A stretch of DNA of 30,089 nt from DASQLQ01 sp035629935 (GCA_035629935.1 DASQLQ010000113.1:1-30089); one strand, 5' to 3'; positions 8,506 to 17,391 are shown, counted from the stretch's first letter. The notes: a model not told the origin generated them from the sequence alone. A program made the numbers and translations.

Positions 8506-9026
8506 TGGAGAAGGTCAAGCTTCCTAGCCCGGTGTCGTGGCTGCTGAACTGGTCTCGCAAGTACTCGTTGTGGTGCATGCAGTTCGGACTCGCTTGCTGC
8601 GGGATCGAGATGGGTGCCGCCTTTGCCAGCAAGTTCGATGTGATTCGGTTCGGGGTCATCCCGTTCCCTGCCTCTCCCCGCCAGGCCGACCTATTGGTCG
8701 TGGCCGGAACCTTGACGGACAAGATGGCTGCGCCGATCAAGCGTGTCTACGATCAGATGCCCGAGCCGAAGTACGTGATCTCCATGGGATCCTGCGCCAA
8801 CTGCGGTGGTCCGTACTGGGATTCGTATTCCGTCACCAAGGGTTGCGACCAGATCATGCCCGTCGACGTGTACGTGCCCGGGTGCCCTCCTCGGCCCGAG
8901 GCGTTGCTTCAGGGAATCATCAGATTGCAGCAGAAGATCGGCGGCGAGGACGTTGCCGAGAAGTGGAAGGGTCATGCAACGGAGATCCCCCACATCCCCG
9001 AGCCCGGGCTCGCGGGAGGGATCTAG
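8496..9026 (+). CDS. nuoB: NADH-quinone oxidoreductase subunit B (second complex I), N2 cluster
   Basis: Carries the terminal [4Fe-4S] cluster N2 that reduces quinone. From ATG 8496 the protein is 176 residues; ATG 8505 (overlapping the nuoA stop) is an alternative, but GAAGG at about 8484-8488 fits 8496 better. The reading frame is open further upstream, but that part is antiparallel-frame shadow of nuoA. N2 ligands are visible in GLACCGIEM, SMGSCANCGG and YVPGCPPRPEAL. Compared with usual NuoB there are two additional cysteines, one in SLWCMQFGLACC (usually Pro) and one in CANCGG (usually Ser or Gly). The downstream neighbour is nuoC. Confidence 0.94.
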   Translation: MAVMEKVKLPSPVSWLLNWSRKYSLWCMQFGLACCGIEMGAAFASKFDVIRFGVIPFPASPRQADLLVVAGTLTDKMAAPIKRVYDQMPEPKYVISMGSCANCGGPYWDSYSVTKGCDQIMPVDVYVPGCPPRPEALLQGIIRLQQKIGGEDVAEKWKGHATEIPHIPEPGLAGGI

Positions 9027-9029
9027 TCG

Positions 9030-9581
9030 ATGCCTGTAACTCAGAGGGTCGTCGGAGACAGTGCGACGGAACGCGTCCGCACTGCTCTAGGCGACAAGGT
9101 TTCCGAGGTGGCGAATAACTTCGATCAAGTCGACCTGGTGTGCAGCCCCGACAACCTCGTCGAGGTCGTCACCGCGTTGCGCGACGGGGATCTCGGGTTC
9201 CGGTTCTTCACCTTCCTGAGCGCGGTCGATCGTTCCGAGCTGGCCGAGGACAAAAGCCGTTTCGGGCACAAGCTCGAGGTGCTGATCCACCTCTATTCGC
9301 CCGAGCATGCGACGCACGTGAATATCCACGTTCCGATCGAGGTGGCCAAGCCGGTTTGTCCGTCGATCACCGGGGTGTTCCAAGGGGCGGAATGGCACGA
9401 ACGGGAGTGCCACGAGATGTTCGGTATCGACTTCGCCGGTCACCCGAGGCTCGTGAATCTCTACCTGCCCGAAGACTTCGAGGGCAATCCCGGTCTCAAG
9501 TCCTTCAAGCTGCCCAGCCGCGCTCTTGTGAAGCCGTGGCCCGGGGCGAAGGACCCCGAAGAGGCTGCGGGAGGTAAGTAG
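9030..9581 (+). CDS. nuoC: NADH-quinone oxidoreductase subunit C (second complex I)
   Basis: Peripheral-arm structural subunit without cofactors, 183 residues. The family signature is AEWHERECHEMFGIDFAGHP followed by RLVNLYLPEDFEGNPGLK. The more usual form is W-ERE-DMFGI with an R-L-PDW-G-PLRKD tail, so the C-terminus here (KSFKLPSRALVKPWPG) is somewhat divergent. ATG 9030 is preceded by GGGAGGG at 9014-9020. nuoC and nuoD are separate genes, not fused as in E. coli, and overlap by one base. Confidence 0.92.
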   Translation: MPVTQRVVGDSATERVRTALGDKVSEVANNFDQVDLVCSPDNLVEVVTALRDGDLGFRFFTFLSAVDRSELAEDKSRFGHKLEVLIHLYSPEHATHVNIHVPIEVAKPVCPSITGVFQGAEWHERECHEMFGIDFAGHPRLVNLYLPEDFEGNPGLKSFKLPSRALVKPWPGAKDPEEAAGGK

Positions 9582-10753
9582 TGGCTAAGGTCGAGGACGT
9601 ACCTTTGGGTGGGCGGGGAACAGACGTGCTTTGGCCGGATGAGATCTCGACGGGTGATCTAGAGACCCAGGAGATGGTCCTGAACGTCGGACCACAGCAC
9701 CCGGCAACGCACGGTGTCTTCCGACTCCTTGCCACCATCGATGGCGAGGTTCTCGTCGACGCAGATCCCATCATCGGCTACATGCATCGCGGCTACGAGA
9801 AGCTCGTAGAGGCGCGTGACTATCGACAGATCACGCAGCTCGTGTCACGCATGGATTGGTTGTCGGGGATCAACAACGAGCTTCCCATGTGGTTGGCGGT
9901 CGAGAAGTTGATGGAGATCGAGGTCCCTCCGCGTGCGCAATACATGCGCGTGATCATGTGCGAGATGAACCGCATCCTGAATCATCTGATGTTCTTCGCC
10001 AGCTTCGGCGCAGAGCTTGGGGCGATCACACCGACGTTCTATGCGTTCAGAGAACGGGAGGACATCCAGTACGCGCTCGAGATGGCCACCGGCGGTCGGA
10101 TGCACTTCGGGTTCATGCGTGCCGGAGGGCTAAAGGAGGACGTTCCGGCCGGGTTCTACCGACAGACCCTCAAGGGAGTTCGTCAGGTCATCGAACGTCT
10201 CGACCAGTACGAGAACCTTTTGATCGGCAACGAGATATTCAAGGAGCGCACGATCGGCATCGGTGTGCTGAACAAGGAGGACGCCCAATCCTTCGGGGTT
10301 ACCGGTCCGATCGCCCGAGGCTCGGACATCGACGCCGACGTCCGGAAGGACGAGCCCTACCTGGTGTACGACCAGTTCGACTTCAACGTGCACACGGCCC
10401 CCAACGGGGACTGCTTCGACCGATTCTGGGTGTTGCTGCACGAGGTCGTGGAGTCGGCCCGCATCGTCGAGCAGGCGATCGAGGCCCTTCCGTCAGGTCC
10501 GATCCTCGGCAAGGTGCCACGTGTCATCCAGCCACCTCCCGGCGAGGTCTACGTCCGCACGGAGAACCCATTGGGTGAGCTCGGCTTCTACCTGATCTCG
10601 GACGGCGACAAGAATCCTTACCGGATGAAGATCCGCACGCCCAGCTACAACAACGTCTCCGTGCTGCCCGTCGTGCTCAAGAACACCTTTGTCGCCGACA
10701 TGATCGCGATCCTGGGCTCGTTCTTCTTCGTCCTCGGGGACATAGATCGCTGA
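9581..10753 (+). CDS. nuoD: NADH-quinone oxidoreductase subunit D (second complex I), variant quinone site
   Basis: The 49-kDa-type subunit that forms the quinone-binding site with NuoB and descends from the large subunit of [NiFe] hydrogenases. It has 390 residues. NVGPQHPATHGVFRL (His40 and His44) and IIGYMHRGYEKLVEARDY are conserved. The usual RxDY segment, whose tyrosine contacts the quinone headgroup, reads SRMDWLSGINNE here, with Trp at residue 93. The usual C-terminal D-x-V-x-G-E-V-D-R reads FFFVLGDIDR, with Phe382 in place of Asp. The start is GTG at 9581, with GGGAGG at 9569-9574. The stop shares an A with the nuoH ATG. Confidence 0.94.
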   Translation: MAKVEDVPLGGRGTDVLWPDEISTGDLETQEMVLNVGPQHPATHGVFRLLATIDGEVLVDADPIIGYMHRGYEKLVEARDYRQITQLVSRMDWLSGINNELPMWLAVEKLMEIEVPPRAQYMRVIMCEMNRILNHLMFFASFGAELGAITPTFYAFREREDIQYALEMATGGRMHFGFMRAGGLKEDVPAGFYRQTLKGVRQVIERLDQYENLLIGNEIFKERTIGIGVLNKEDAQSFGVTGPIARGSDIDADVRKDEPYLVYDQFDFNVHTAPNGDCFDRFWVLLHEVVESARIVEQAIEALPSGPILGKVPRVIQPPPGEVYVRTENPLGELGFYLISDGDKNPYRMKIRTPSYNNVSVLPVVLKNTFVADMIAILGSFFFVLGDIDR

Positions 10754-11784
10754 TGCCCGACTTCATCGCAAACTTCGAACTCACCCCTTGGTGGATCCTC
10801 GGCATCAAGCTGGCGGTCGTGCTCACGATCGTTCCCCTCGGATCGCTGATCGGTGGCTACGCCCTGCACAAGGAGCTCGGGCATCTGCAGCACCGTCTCG
10901 GGCCCATGCACGCGGGAGGGTTCCACGGATGGGCCCAGACTCTGGCCGACGGCATCAAGTTCATCCTTAAAGAGGACATCATCCCGGCGAAGGCAGACGC
11001 GCCGGTCTTCAAGTTCGCACCGGTGATGATCTATGTACCGATCGTTCTGCTCTACACCGTCATCCCCGTCGATTCGAAGTTGATCGTCGAGGATCTCGAC
11101 GTCGGGCTGTTCTTCCTGCTGGCCGTCGGTTCCATCCCCGTTATCGGAACCTTGATGGCCGCGTGGTCGTCCGCCAACAAGTACGCACTGATCGGCGGCC
11201 TGCGTGCCGCGGCTCAGCTGATCGCTTACGAGTTGCCGATCGTCCTCTCCGCCGCGGTCGTGGCGATGCTCGCGGGCAGCCTCTCGGTGATCGACATCGT
11301 CGAGGCTCAGAACTGGGCCTTCGTTATCTGGCCCCCCGGCATCGGGCTGATCGCGTTCCTCATCTTCTTGGCCGGAGCGATGGCCGAGATGACTATGCCG
11401 CCGTTCGACATGCCGATCGCCGAGTCAGAGATCATCACCGGTCCGTTCACGGAGTACACCGGTATGCGATTCATCTTCAGCTTCTTCGGGGCAGAGATGG
11501 CACACGTCGTCGCGTTCGCCGGCATCGCAGCGACGTTGTTCCTCGGCGGATACAAGCCGATCGTGCCGCTCGAGTTCCTCGAGGTGATCCCAGGCTTCGT
11601 CTGGTTCCTCCTCAAGACCATGTTCATGTTCTTCCTCATGACCTGGATCCGCTTCACATTGCCGCGGCTCCGTGAGGATCAGTTGCAGAAGTTCGCTTGG
11701 AAGTACCTGATCCCGGCATCGTTGGTTCTGATCCTGGCCGCAGGGGCCTGGGTCCTCTACGCACCCGAGGCCTTATGGCACTAG
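10753..11784 (+). CDS. nuoH: NADH-quinone oxidoreductase subunit H (second complex I), divergent loop
   Basis: 343 residues, close to the usual NuoH length. Recognisable segments are HRLGPMHAGGFHGWAQTLAD, IKFILKEDIIPAKAD, and AAWSSANKYALIGGLRAAAQ followed by LIAYELP. The quinone-chamber loop reads AEMTMPPFDMPIAESEIITG. The usual N-R before the PFD motif is T-M, and the first glutamate of the usual PEAE is isoleucine. The first-operon NuoH at 435 keeps the canonical residues. The gene overlaps nuoD by one base and nuoI by ten bases. Confidence 0.94.
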   Translation: MPDFIANFELTPWWILGIKLAVVLTIVPLGSLIGGYALHKELGHLQHRLGPMHAGGFHGWAQTLADGIKFILKEDIIPAKADAPVFKFAPVMIYVPIVLLYTVIPVDSKLIVEDLDVGLFFLLAVGSIPVIGTLMAAWSSANKYALIGGLRAAAQLIAYELPIVLSAAVVAMLAGSLSVIDIVEAQNWAFVIWPPGIGLIAFLIFLAGAMAEMTMPPFDMPIAESEIITGPFTEYTGMRFIFSFFGAEMAHVVAFAGIAATLFLGGYKPIVPLEFLEVIPGFVWFLLKTMFMFFLMTWIRFTLPRLREDQLQKFAWKYLIPASLVLILAAGAWVLYAPEALWH

Positions 11785-12962
11785 ACAGCAAAGACATCAA
11801 GGGCGTCCGGTCCGCGTATGACGAGGGCAAACTCGTCCCCGGCGGCGGTGACGCGTTGCCGCCACCTCCCGCTAACCCCGGCTCGCTGCACATCGAACAC
11901 GACAAGCTCCGCAAACAACGGAAGACGACGTTCGGGATCGGTCTGCTCAAGGGTATGGCCGTGACCATCAAGCACCTCTTCATGCGCAACACCGTCATCG
12001 AGTACCCGGACGAGAAGCAGGATCTTTCTCCGCGTACCCGCGGCGTGATCGCGCTCAAGGAAGAGAACTGCACCGTTTGCATGTTGTGTGCCCGGGAGTG
12101 TCCCGACTGGTGCATCTACATCGACTCACACAAGGAGACGTTGCCTGCGAAGCGCGAAGGCGGCCGTCCCCGCAAGCGGAACGTCCTCGACCGGTTCGCC
12201 ATCGACTACGCCCTCTGCATGTACTGCGGCATCTGCGTCGAAGTGTGTCCTTACGACGCACTGTTCTGGAGCCGGGAGTTCGAATACGCCGAGTACGACA
12301 TCCGCGAGCTGACCCACGAGAAGGAGCGCCTGTCGGACTGGATGGCGACGGTTCTTCCCCCGCCCGAGCTGGAGCTGGGGGCCGAGTTGCCCGGGCAACC
12401 CAGTCCGGTTGCGGCCGAACCCGCCGCCGCCGCTCCCGCGCCAGCAGCAGCTCCGGCTCCGGCCGCAACCGGCACCACCGCCCAGTCGCCCTCGGAGCGC
12501 GTGGAAAAGGAGAGCGCTCCTTCTGCGGCGGCACCGGCTGCAGCCTCTACTCCGGCGAAACCCGATAAGGCGGCGGGCGGAGCGGCGTCAGCCGAGCCTC
12601 GGCCCGAAGCCAGCGACGGAGTTGCTTCGACGCCGCCTGGTACCGCTGAGTCTCGGGAGCAGAAGGCGCCGCTGTCCACCCAGGAGGGTGAATCGGCGTT
12701 GCCCGAGGCGGCTCAGGTAAGGGTGCCTGCCGAGGCGCCGCGACCGGTCGCTCTGGAGAAGACCGAGGATCCGCAAGCCGTGTACGACAAGGTGCTCCAG
12801 GAGCAGAAGGACAAGGGCTCTTCTCCTCAGGTGGCCGAGGCACGCGCCAAGGTGGCTCGGGTCAAAGCCGAGAGAGGCATCAAGCGGGGGCCGACCCCGG
12901 TTGAGGTCGATAAGCCCGTTCCGAGTGCTCCCACGAAACATTCCGAGGAGGAGTCCTCGTGA
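11775..12962 (+). CDS. nuoI: NADH-quinone oxidoreductase subunit I with long Ala/Pro-rich C-terminal tail (second complex I)
   Basis: The start is ATG 11775, inside the end of nuoH, and gives 395 residues; the frame is open further upstream, but that part overlaps nuoH. Residues 1-200 form the NuoI core with two ferredoxin motifs: Cys99/102/105/109 (CTVCMLCARECP) and Cys148/151/154/158 (CMYCGICVEVCP). An extra Cys113 follows the first. Residues 200-395 are a low-complexity Ala/Pro/Glu-rich tail. It ends in a charged, probably helical stretch (around DPQAVYDKVLQEQKDKG and ARAKVARVKAERG). The usual NuoI length is about 160-220 residues. The tail is in frame and ends at the nuoJ start, so it looks genuine. 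Confidence 0.92.
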   Translation: MALDSKDIKGVRSAYDEGKLVPGGGDALPPPPANPGSLHIEHDKLRKQRKTTFGIGLLKGMAVTIKHLFMRNTVIEYPDEKQDLSPRTRGVIALKEENCTVCMLCARECPDWCIYIDSHKETLPAKREGGRPRKRNVLDRFAIDYALCMYCGICVEVCPYDALFWSREFEYAEYDIRELTHEKERLSDWMATVLPPPELELGAELPGQPSPVAAEPAAAAPAPAAAPAPAATGTTAQSPSERVEKESAPSAAAPAAASTPAKPDKAAGGAASAEPRPEASDGVASTPPGTAESREQKAPLSTQEGESALPEAAQVRVPAEAPRPVALEKTEDPQAVYDKVLQEQKDKGSSPQVAEARAKVARVKAERGIKRGPTPVEVDKPVPSAPTKHSEEESS

Positions 12963-13513
12963 CGGCCGCCGTCTATCAGCAGATCGTCTTCTGGGTGTTG
13001 GCCGTGGTCATCGGGTTCTCGGCGATCCGGGTCGTTACCTCGAGCAACGTGATCCATGCAGCTCTCTACCTAGTGGGGACGTTGCTGGGCGCTGCCGGCA
13101 TGTACATCTTGTTGGTCGCCGAGTTCGTTGCGTGGGTACAGGTCCTGGTTTACGTGGGCGCGATCGTGGTGCTGATGCTGTTCGGGCTCATGCTTACTCG
13201 GGCCCCGATCGGCAAAGGTAAGTACGACAACGACCAACGACCGCTCGCTGCACTCTGCGCTGCAGCCGTTTTCGGCGTCACGTCCTGGATCATGATCGAT
13301 GCCTTCGAGGGAAAGTCCATCGACCTGAGCGGAAACGTTCGGTCCACGGCCGAAGGGATCGGTGACCTGATCTTCAGCAAATACGTGTTGCCGTTCGAGG
13401 TCGTCTCGATGCTGCTGCTTGCAGCGTTGGTCGGGGCGGTCGTGATCGCCCGAAGGGATCCTTCACCCGGGGCAGACACCCGCTCTGCTCCAGGCAAGGG
13501 GGTGCAGGAGTAA
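12959..13513 (+). CDS. nuoJ: NADH-quinone oxidoreductase subunit J (second complex I)
   Basis: 184 residues with five hydrophobic helices. The NuoJ core VQVLVYVGAIVVLMLFGLML is clear, and LPFEVVSMLLLAALVGAVVIAR forms the last helix. The C-terminal tail is hydrophilic. It starts at GTG 12959, overlapping the nuoI stop (GTGA), and ends TAATG into nuoK. Confidence 0.93.
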   Translation: MTAAVYQQIVFWVLAVVIGFSAIRVVTSSNVIHAALYLVGTLLGAAGMYILLVAEFVAWVQVLVYVGAIVVLMLFGLMLTRAPIGKGKYDNDQRPLAALCAAAVFGVTSWIMIDAFEGKSIDLSGNVRSTAEGIGDLIFSKYVLPFEVVSMLLLAALVGAVVIARRDPSPGADTRSAPGKGVQE

Positions 13514-13818
13514 TGCCGGTTTCGTTCTTCCTGGTCCTCTCTGCGCTTCTTTTCTCAATCGGTGTTTACGGGGTGCTCGCCCGTCAGCACGCGGTTCTGG
13601 TCCTTCTCTCGATCGAGCTGATGCTCAATGCGGTGAACGTCAACCTCGTTGCGTTCTCCGCTTACCTGCAGGATGCCGGGCTAGCCGGACAGGTCTTCGC
13701 CCTATTCGTGATCGCCGTTGCGGCGGCGGAGGTCGGGGTCGGCCTCGCGATAGTGATCCTGATCTACCGCAACCGTGCCAGCGTTGATGTCGACGATCTA
13801 TCCCTCATGAAGTGGTGA
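13513..13818 (+). CDS. nuoK: NADH-quinone oxidoreductase subunit K (second complex I)
   Basis: 101 residues, three helices. The conserved membrane glutamates are in SIELMLNAVNVNLVAFSAY and AVAAAEVGVGLAIVIL. Its ATG overlaps the nuoJ stop by one base. nuoL follows four bases after the stop. Confidence 0.95.
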   Translation: MPVSFFLVLSALLFSIGVYGVLARQHAVLVLLSIELMLNAVNVNLVAFSAYLQDAGLAGQVFALFVIAVAAAEVGVGLAIVILIYRNRASVDVDDLSLMKW

Positions 13819-13822
13819 TGGG

Positions 13823-15850
13823 ATGAACCTTCTACTCTTCGCACAAGAGCACTCCGAAGAAGTGATCGAGTCCAGCAAGCAAGGCTTCTTCTCGGACTTC
13901 ATGTGGTTGGTGCCACTGCTCCCGGTTCTGTCGTTCTTCGTGATCCTCTTCTTCGGCAAGAAGCTGAAGGATCGCGGGCATAGCGTTGGTATCGCAGCTC
14001 TGAGCATCGGTCTCCTCCTCTCGCTCGTAGGTTTCGTCGAGCTGGCCGCCGGTAATGCAGCGGTCGAGAAATCGTGGACCTGGTTCGAGCTCGGCGAGCA
14101 TTTCCACATCGAGTTCGGGATGAACTACGACTTCCTCACCGGCATCATGTTCCTCGTCGTCTGCACCGTTTCTCTCCTGGTGCACATCTACTCCACGGGA
14201 TACATGCACGACGACAAGCGCTACACGATCTTCTACGCCTTCCTGTCGCTATTCACCGGGTCGATGCTTGCGATGGTGCTCGCGAACAACATGATGATGC
14301 TCTTTGTGGGATGGGAGCTCGTCGGCGTCTGCTCTTACTTCCTGATCGGCCACTACTGGGAAGAGAAGGAGAACTCCTCCGCTGCGATCAAAGCCTTCAT
14401 CACGAACCGGGTTGGGGACACAGGATTCCTCTTTGGCATCTTCGGACTGTTCGTGCTGGCCGGCACGTTCAACATCAACGAGCTCAATCACCTGGCGGAA
14501 GAGGGCACCATCGGCGGGACCTCGCTGACGATAGTGGCCCTCCTGCTCTTCTGCGGAGTCGTCAGCAAGTCCGCTCAGTTCCCTCTTTACGTCTGGCTGC
14601 CCGACGCGATGGCCGGCCCGACGCCGGTCTCGGCGCTGATCCATGCCGCGACGATGGTTGTGGCCGGTGTGTACATGACGGCACGGATGTTCATCCTTTT
14701 CGAGCACGCCGGATCGGCTCTCGACGTCGTAGCGATCGTGGCGGCGATAACTATGGTGCTTGCCGCGATCCTGGCGTTGATCCAAGACGACATAAAACGC
14801 GTGCTCGCGTATTCGACGATCTCGCAACTCGCTTACATGATGGCTGCACTGGGCGTCGGCGCATACACGGCTGGGGTCTTCCACCTCTTCACGCACGCGT
14901 TCTTCAAGGCGCTTTTGTTCCTGGGTGCCGGCTCCCTCATCCATGCAGTGCATTCCAACAACATGAGCGACATGGGGGGCCTCAAGGACTACATGCCGCA
15001 CACTTTCAGGACTTTCATGATCGGTTCTCTCGGTCTGGCCGGGATCTTCCCTCTGGCCGGTTTCTTCTCGAAGGACGAGATCATCGGCGGCGCGCTCCGA
15101 TCGGCGAGCGAGAGTCATCAGGCAGCCGCCTGGATCGTGTTGATCGCGGCGATCGTTACGGCCTTCCTCACTGCTCTCTACATGACCCGAGCGTGCGTGA
15201 TGACGTTCTGGGGGCCGTTCGAGGGGGAGCACGAGCCGCACGAGAGCCCGGGCTCGATGGTCACTCCGCTGTGGGTCTTGGCGGCGGCGACGATAACTGT
15301 GGGCTTCCTTGGGTTCCCGATCATCGGACCCTTCCAGGACTGGATCACGGTGCCGGGCCACGAGCACCATGGGTTCGAGACGCTCTACAACATCGTTCTG
15401 CCGGCCGGGGCGACCTTGGTCGCTCTGGCAGCCATTGGGCTTGGGCTTCAGCTGTTCCTGTTCAAGAAATGGCGATACGACATCCTCGCGAGCCCGTTCG
15501 CGTGGACGTATCGGCTCGTCGAGAACAAGTACTACCTGGACGACTTCTATCTGAAGGGGATCGTTCGTCCGGTCCAGTACAAACTGTCGGCCGCAACGTA
15601 CTGGTCCAACCAGAAGATCCTCGACGGCGCAGTGAACGGGGTCGCGGCCGGCGTGCTAGCGGTGGCGCGACCCACATATGCAGTGATCGATCAGCAAGTG
15701 ATCGACTTCGCGGTCAACGGCGCGGCAGGACTCACCGGTTATTCGGGTGGCCTGTTGCGCTATATCCAATCCGGCAATGTGCAGCGCTACGCGGCGTTCC
15801 TGTTCGCGGCCGTCGCGGGTTTCGTGGCGCTGTTCGCACTGACTTCATAA
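13823..15850 (+). CDS. nuoL: NADH-quinone oxidoreductase subunit L (second complex I), antiporter-like
   Basis: 675 residues, longer than the first-operon NuoL. Motifs are LFVGWELVGVCSYFLIGHYW with the TM5 glutamate, KSAQFPLYVWLPDAMAGPTP with the TM7 lysine, ALIHAATMVVAGVYMTAR, and THAFFKALLFLGAGSLIHAV. ENKYYLDDFYLKGIV near the C-terminus matches the region before the lateral helix. An N-terminal hydrophilic stretch (about residues 1-25) precedes the first helix. An AAAGGGGG ribosome binding site for nuoM follows the stop. Confidence 0.95.
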   Translation: MNLLLFAQEHSEEVIESSKQGFFSDFMWLVPLLPVLSFFVILFFGKKLKDRGHSVGIAALSIGLLLSLVGFVELAAGNAAVEKSWTWFELGEHFHIEFGMNYDFLTGIMFLVVCTVSLLVHIYSTGYMHDDKRYTIFYAFLSLFTGSMLAMVLANNMMMLFVGWELVGVCSYFLIGHYWEEKENSSAAIKAFITNRVGDTGFLFGIFGLFVLAGTFNINELNHLAEEGTIGGTSLTIVALLLFCGVVSKSAQFPLYVWLPDAMAGPTPVSALIHAATMVVAGVYMTARMFILFEHAGSALDVVAIVAAITMVLAAILALIQDDIKRVLAYSTISQLAYMMAALGVGAYTAGVFHLFTHAFFKALLFLGAGSLIHAVHSNNMSDMGGLKDYMPHTFRTFMIGSLGLAGIFPLAGFFSKDEIIGGALRSASESHQAAAWIVLIAAIVTAFLTALYMTRACVMTFWGPFEGEHEPHESPGSMVTPLWVLAAATITVGFLGFPIIGPFQDWITVPGHEHHGFETLYNIVLPAGATLVALAAIGLGLQLFLFKKWRYDILASPFAWTYRLVENKYYLDDFYLKGIVRPVQYKLSAATYWSNQKILDGAVNGVAAGVLAVARPTYAVIDQQVIDFAVNGAAGLTGYSGGLLRYIQSGNVQRYAAFLFAAVAGFVALFALTS

Positions 15851-15867
15851 AGGGGGCTAGCGGATAG

Positions 15868-17391
15868 ATGGAGTGGGTTGATGACTGGGGTGTAAGCCTC
15901 GCGACCTTCCTCCCTGCGGTCGGAGCGATCGTCTTGTTGTTCCTTCCGTCGGCGCAGGATCGAATCATCAAAGCTGTAGGCACGTTGTTCGCCGGACTGG
16001 CGCTCATCGCAGGGCTGCTGGTCATGGCCCGCTTCGACTACGGGGCTACGGGCGAGATACAGCTCGAGGTTAACGCGACGTGGATCGAGCAGATATCGGC
16101 GAACTATCACATCGGTGTCGACGGGATCTCGCTTCCGCTGTTGATCCTGTCGCTGCTAGTGACGTTCCTGTGCATGATCTATCTCTGGTGGCACGTGCCG
16201 GAGCCGGGCAAACCCAAGGCTTTCCTGGCACTGGTTCTCGTGCTCGAGACCGGGATGAATGGGTCCTTCGTTGCCCTCGACCTCATCCTGTTCTTCGTCT
16301 TCTGGGAAGCCGTGCTCGTCCCGATGTATTTCATGATCGGCATCTGGGGAGGCCCACGACGCGAGTACGCGGCCGTGAAGTTCTTCCTCTACACATTGTT
16401 CGGCTCGATCTTCATGCTGCTTGGTTTCTTGGCGCTATGGATCAAGACCGGGACGTTCGACATGATCGAGCTGCGCGAGCTGGGGGCCGCCGGGATCGGA
16501 TCGGATCTATTCCAGAACCTCGTGTTCCTTGGACTGTTCCTCGGCCTTGCGATCAAGGTTCCGATGTGGCCATTCCACACGTGGCTCCCGGATGCTCATA
16601 CCGAGGCGCCCACCGTGGGGTCGGTCCTGCTGGCGGCGATCCTCTTGAAGATGGGGACTTACGGCTTCGTCCGGATCGCGTTGCCGATCCTTCCCGACGC
16701 GGCGGTCACGTACGCACCGATCATCGGCATCCTTGCGGTCATAGCGATCATCTACGGGGCTCTGTGTTGTTTCGCTCAGAGCGACCTGAAACGACTGATC
16801 GCTTTCTCATCCGTCGGCCACATGGGCTTCGTGATGTTGGGGATCGCCACGCTGACCGAGGCGGGCATCAACGGAGCGGTCTTCGGGATGGTCGCCCACG
16901 GGTTGATCACTGGGATGCTCTTCTTCCTCGCCGGCTCGATCCACGAGCGCTATCACACGAGGGAGATCTCTGAGCTAGGCGGACTGCTCGCACAGATCCC
17001 ACGGTTCGGATCGGTCTTCACCTACTGCGCGATCGCATCGCTGGGCTTACCGGGGTTGGCTGGGTTCTGGGGCGAGATGCTCGCGTTGCTGGGCTCGTAT
17101 AACCCGGCGTCCCCATTGGATCCGGTCCTGTTCCGGGTCTTGATGGTCGGGGGTGGTATCGGCACCGTGCTGACCGCGGGATATCTGTTGTGGACGGTGC
17201 AACGAGTGAATCTCGGGCGGGTGCCCGACAAGTTTGCCGACGGCAAAGGCATCCACGATGTCCAGGCGCTCGAGTGGTACGCATGGGCACCGTTGCTCGT
17301 GCTCATCCTGGCGGCCGGGCTGTTCCCGAAACTCGTCCTAGGTCTTACGTCCGAGGCAGTGTCCACCATCATGGGCGCACTAGGCGGGTAG
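15868..17391 (+). CDS. nuoM: NADH-quinone oxidoreductase subunit M (second complex I), antiporter-like
   Basis: 507 residues. Motifs are FWEAVLVPMYFMIGIWGGPRR with the TM5 glutamate, KVPMWPFHTWLPDAHTEAPT with the TM7 lysine, and SDLKRLIAFSSVGHMGFV. ATG 15868 is preceded by AAAGGGGG at about 15849-15856. It is a distant paralogue of the first-operon NuoM at 4976, not a recent duplicate. Confidence 0.95.
   Translation: MEWVDDWGVSLATFLPAVGAIVLLFLPSAQDRIIKAVGTLFAGLALIAGLLVMARFDYGATGEIQLEVNATWIEQISANYHIGVDGISLPLLILSLLVTFLCMIYLWWHVPEPGKPKAFLALVLVLETGMNGSFVALDLILFFVFWEAVLVPMYFMIGIWGGPRREYAAVKFFLYTLFGSIFMLLGFLALWIKTGTFDMIELRELGAAGIGSDLFQNLVFLGLFLGLAIKVPMWPFHTWLPDAHTEAPTVGSVLLAAILLKMGTYGFVRIALPILPDAAVTYAPIIGILAVIAIIYGALCCFAQSDLKRLIAFSSVGHMGFVMLGIATLTEAGINGAVFGMVAHGLITGMLFFLAGSIHERYHTREISELGGLLAQIPRFGSVFTYCAIASLGLPGLAGFWGEMLALLGSYNPASPLDPVLFRVLMVGGGIGTVLTAGYLLWTVQRVNLGRVPDKFADGKGIHDVQALEWYAWAPLLVLILAAGLFPKLVLGLTSEAVSTIMGALGG

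Noticed and set aside
14074..15867. Open frame of about 600 residues on the + strand over nuoL of the second operon
   Set aside because: It is an out-of-frame reading of nuoL with an Arg/His/Gly-rich composition and no domain; nuoL motifs are complete.
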